In this document: positions 6,212-7,267 of the stretch, one piece after another
Numbering within the stretch: position 1 is the first letter of the stretch
How the letters are laid out: each line of letters begins with the position of its first letter
Origin: Gemmatimonadota bacterium
Lineage (GTDB): Bacteria; ARS69
Reading direction: 5' to 3'
NCBI GenBank assembly: GCA_021604925.1
Contig: BQJX01000131.1
Coordinates: 1-7,267 of the forward strand
Length of the DNA stretch: 7,267 nt
The notes under the pieces: model-generated
Told to the model about the DNA's origin: nothing
Databases searched by the model: none
Seen by the model: the letters and a program-made list of their open reading frames with translations, nothing else
Program-made: the position numbers and the translations under genes

Positions 6212-6248
6212 GTTCTCCGCCTGAGTTCCCCAACCCAAGGACCGCGGC

Positions 6249-6279
6249 CCGTGGCCACCGGCAAGTCCGGTGGCCACGG
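6249..6279. terminator. Perfect 13-bp inverted repeat between convergent genes, probable bidirectional terminator
   Basis: CCGTGGCCACCGG and CCGGTGGCCACGG are perfect inverse copies around the loop CAAGT. The repeat lies 37 nt after the redoxin stop (plus) and 21 nt after the stop of the lysine-rich gene (minus), so it can serve both. No T-run follows on either side within 10 nt, so it is not a textbook intrinsic terminator. Confidence 0.6.
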
Positions 6280-6300
6280 CCGGCCGCCATCGATCCCCGG

Positions 6301-6405
6301 CTAGCGCTTCTCTTTCTTCTTCTTTTTCTTTTCCTTCTTTTCCTTCTGCGTCAGCTTCGGGTTGTTGGTCTTTTCCTTCTTGCCCTTCTCTTTTCCCTTG
6401 GCCAT
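6301..6405 (-). CDS. Lysine-rich 34-residue microprotein
   Basis: The frame reads from ATG (6405) to TAG (6301) and encodes 34 residues, of which 17 are Lys, 1 Arg and 5 Glu. It begins MAKGKEKGKKEK, has a short break TNNPKLTQ (13-20), and ends in a run of six lysines followed by EKR. There is no membrane segment or signal peptide. AGGAGG (6416-6421) lies 10 nt upstream, and a terminator-like repeat follows 21 nt after the stop. Very small proteins of the style MAKG plus a Lys-rich tail occur in many Gram-negative genomes as uncharacterised hypotheticals. Nucleic-acid or ribosome binding is plausible from charge alone, but no function is known. The frame avoids stops over only 35 codons, so the case rests on the ribosome binding site, position and composition. 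Confidence 0.6.
   Translation of the reverse strand: MAKGKEKGKKEKTNNPKLTQKEKKEKKKKKKEKR
6307..6347. repeat. 41-base pure pyrimidine tract (purine on the minus strand)
   Basis: The plus strand has only C and T from 6307 to 6347. On the minus strand this is the AAG/GAA/GAG codon run of the lysine-rich gene, so coding explains it, but such a tract can also form triplex DNA. Confidence 0.7.
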
Positions 6406-6415
6406 GTCGTCCGTG

Positions 6416-6421
6416 CCTCCT
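6416..6421 (-). promoter_or_regulatory. Ribosome binding site of the lysine-rich microprotein
   Basis: AGGAGG on the minus strand, 10 nt before the ATG at 6405. It is a full-length match at slightly long but workable spacing and the main support for translation of this small frame. Confidence 0.55.
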
Positions 6422-6478
6422 GTCGCAAGGTGGGAGTTGTCTGCGTGCGCCGGGTGCCCGCAGTCCTAGACGGCCCGT

Positions 6479-6507
6479 AGCGTAGGACCTGCGCCCGGAC
6501 TTGGCAA
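6479..6507 (-). promoter_or_regulatory. Weak candidate promoter for the lysine-rich gene
   Basis: On the minus strand TTGCCA (6507-6502, 5 of 6 for -35) is followed after 17 nt by TACGCT (6484-6479, 3 of 6 for -10). It would give a leader of about 67 nt. The rest of 6422-6582 shows nothing else I can support. Confidence 0.25.
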
Positions 6508-6582
6508 TTGCACCTCTTGGGAATCGGGCGGGCGGAGTGGGGGCCGCGGTGGGGGCGTCGCCAGGCCGTGCGTTCACGAGAA

Positions 6583-6611
6583 GGGCCCGCAACCTGGAAG
6601 GCTGCGGGCCC
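6583..6611 (-). terminator. Hairpin terminator of the GEVED protein gene
   Basis: GGGCCCGCA and TGCGGGCCC form a perfect 9-bp stem. After one A-C mismatch, a further CCT/AGG pairing closes on a 3-nt loop. It starts 26 nt after the minus-strand stop at 6638. On that strand it is followed by TTCTCGT, a weak T-rich tail. Confidence 0.6.
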
Positions 6612-6637
6612 GGTCGGATCCGGCCTTGCGCGGCGAA

Positions 6638-7267
6638 CTACCGCACGCGGATGAGCTTGGCCGTGGCCGAGTCCCCCGCCTGCGAAACCCTCACGAAGTA
6701 GACGCCCGGAGTGGCGCTCTCGCCCGCCGCGTTGCGCCCGTCCCAGACGAACGCGTGGGTCCCGGCCTCACTCCACCCGTCGTGCAGCGTGGCCACCGCG
6801 CGACCCGCCGCATCGTACACGCGGACCACCAGGTCACCCGACCGACCCGAAGCCAACCGCACGGTCGTGCGATTCGCGGAGGGATTGGGCTGCACGGGTT
6901 CCAGTTGCAGGCCCAGGCGCGGGCTGCCGCCGTCCAGCACCGGAGCGTCGACGGGCGCAGGAGCGATCCGGAACAGGTAGTCTTCCGTCTCCCCCGAACC
7001 GAACGTTCCCACTCCGTCCCACCCCGAAGCCACCGTGAAATCGGAGATGGTGAAGCGGAACCACGACAGTCCGTCCGCGGGAACGCCCACGAGGAAGTCC
7101 GGCGGTCCCAGCGTGGACAGCGCGCCCGAGAACCCGGCCGGAATCGTGAAGTTCTCCAGCACGTGCTCCCGCACGCCCACTCCGTTCGGCGGGCACACCT
7201 GGATGGCCGTGGTCCACTTGCCGTCGCCATCCCAATCCGCCAGAACGTTGACCACGCGGTCATCCGG
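6638..7267 (-). CDS. Secreted GEVED-domain protein with FlgD/T9SS-like C-terminal domain, N-terminal part outside the window
   Basis: The frame is open to the right edge; 209 residues are visible and the C-terminus is complete. The first ~100 residues fit a GEVED domain: VNVLADWDGDGKW near the start (the typical D-W-N/D-x-D-G-x-W calcium-loop-like motif), a middle with FTIPAGFSG, and the closing signature GETEDYLFRI (92-101). A short Pro/Ala linker leads to an Ig-like tail of ~85 residues: VQPNPSANRTTVRL, LVVRVYDAAGRAV, FVWDGRNAAG, ATPGVYFVRV and a final strand AKLIRVR. GEVED domains occur in large surface or secreted proteins, and tails of this type act as sorting signals for type IX secretion or are FlgD-like Ig folds. 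A GTG at 7255 could be read as a start, but the in-frame codons before it (PDDR) continue the domain, so it is internal. The function of the whole protein cannot be told. Confidence 0.85.
   Translation of the reverse strand, partial: PDDRVVNVLADWDGDGKWTTAIQVCPPNGVGVREHVLENFTIPAGFSGALSTLGPPDFLVGVPADGLSWFRFTISDFTVASGWDGVGTFGSGETEDYLFRIAPAPVDAPVLDGGSPRLGLQLEPVQPNPSANRTTVRLASGRSGDLVVRVYDAAGRAVATLHDGWSEAGTHAFVWDGRNAAGESATPGVYFVRVSQAGDSATAKLIRVR

Noticed and set aside
6301..6400. Pyrimidine-rich stretch as a non-coding T-tract terminator for the redoxin
   Set aside because: It begins 27 nt after the hairpin at 6249-6279, too far for intrinsic termination, and is explained by lysine/glutamate codons on the other strand.
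4975..6480. 501-codon plus-strand frame running through methyltransferase, gap and redoxin
   Set aside because: It crosses two well-supported genes in another frame, is Arg/Pro/Gly-rich, and ends in the reverse complement of the lysine codons. It is a shadow of GC-rich coding sequence.
5342..6592. 416-codon minus-strand frame across the redoxin and the lysine-rich gene
   Set aside because: It is antisense to the redoxin, lacks motifs, and reads the lysine-rich stretch in a different frame from the one with the ribosome binding site.
1..7267. Mobile element, CRISPR array, tRNA or toxin-antitoxin pair
   Set aside because: No transposase motif, regularly spaced repeats, cloverleaf or small gene pair of that kind was seen. 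The lysine-rich gene has no partner next to it.

Overview
This window is GC-rich, densely coded bacterial DNA. It appears to come from a diderm (outer-membrane) bacterium: it carries a TonB/ExbB/ExbD energy-transduction set, several signal-peptide proteins, and two secreted proteins that end in the same FlgD/T9SS-type Ig-like C-terminal domain. That tail, together with a GEVED domain, is common in the FCB superphylum and in high-GC environmental lineages such as Candidatus Eisenbacteria. That placement is an inference from protein style only; the window holds no rRNA or other marker gene.

Layout. (1) Bases 3-1783, plus strand: the 3' part of a TonB-type protein, then exbB/tolQ-like and exbD/tolR-like genes. 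Gaps are small and exbB/exbD overlap by 4 bases, so this is almost certainly one operon. (2) 1806-3356, plus strand: a secreted PQQ-type glucose/sorbosone dehydrogenase with a surface-sorting-like tail. It starts 22 bp after exbD behind a strong ribosome binding site and may be the last gene of the operon. (3) 4727-3385, minus strand: a two-gene unit with a secreted protein of unknown function (LolA-like in style) followed by a four-helix CopD-like membrane protein; it converges on the dehydrogenase. (4) 4865-5386, plus strand: a minimal class I methyltransferase, divergent from unit 3. Its promoter-like sequence puts the predicted transcription start on the A of the ATG, so its mRNA may be leaderless. 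(5) 5546-6211, plus strand: an exported peroxiredoxin-like/redoxin protein. (6) 6405-6301, minus strand: a 34-residue protein that is half lysine, with a good ribosome binding site. It converges on the redoxin across a perfect 13-bp inverted repeat. (7) 7267-6638, minus strand: the C-terminal part of a large secreted protein (GEVED domain plus FlgD/T9SS-like tail), followed by a hairpin terminator.

How it fits together. The TonB system would carry the proton gradient's energy to outer-membrane receptors. Most other genes act in or beyond the cell envelope: dehydrogenase, redoxin, LolA-like protein, CopD-like membrane protein and GEVED protein. No mobile element, CRISPR array, tRNA or rRNA was seen. 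I found no convincing new multi-gene system. The most interesting signals are the predicted leaderless methyltransferase and the lysine-rich microprotein.
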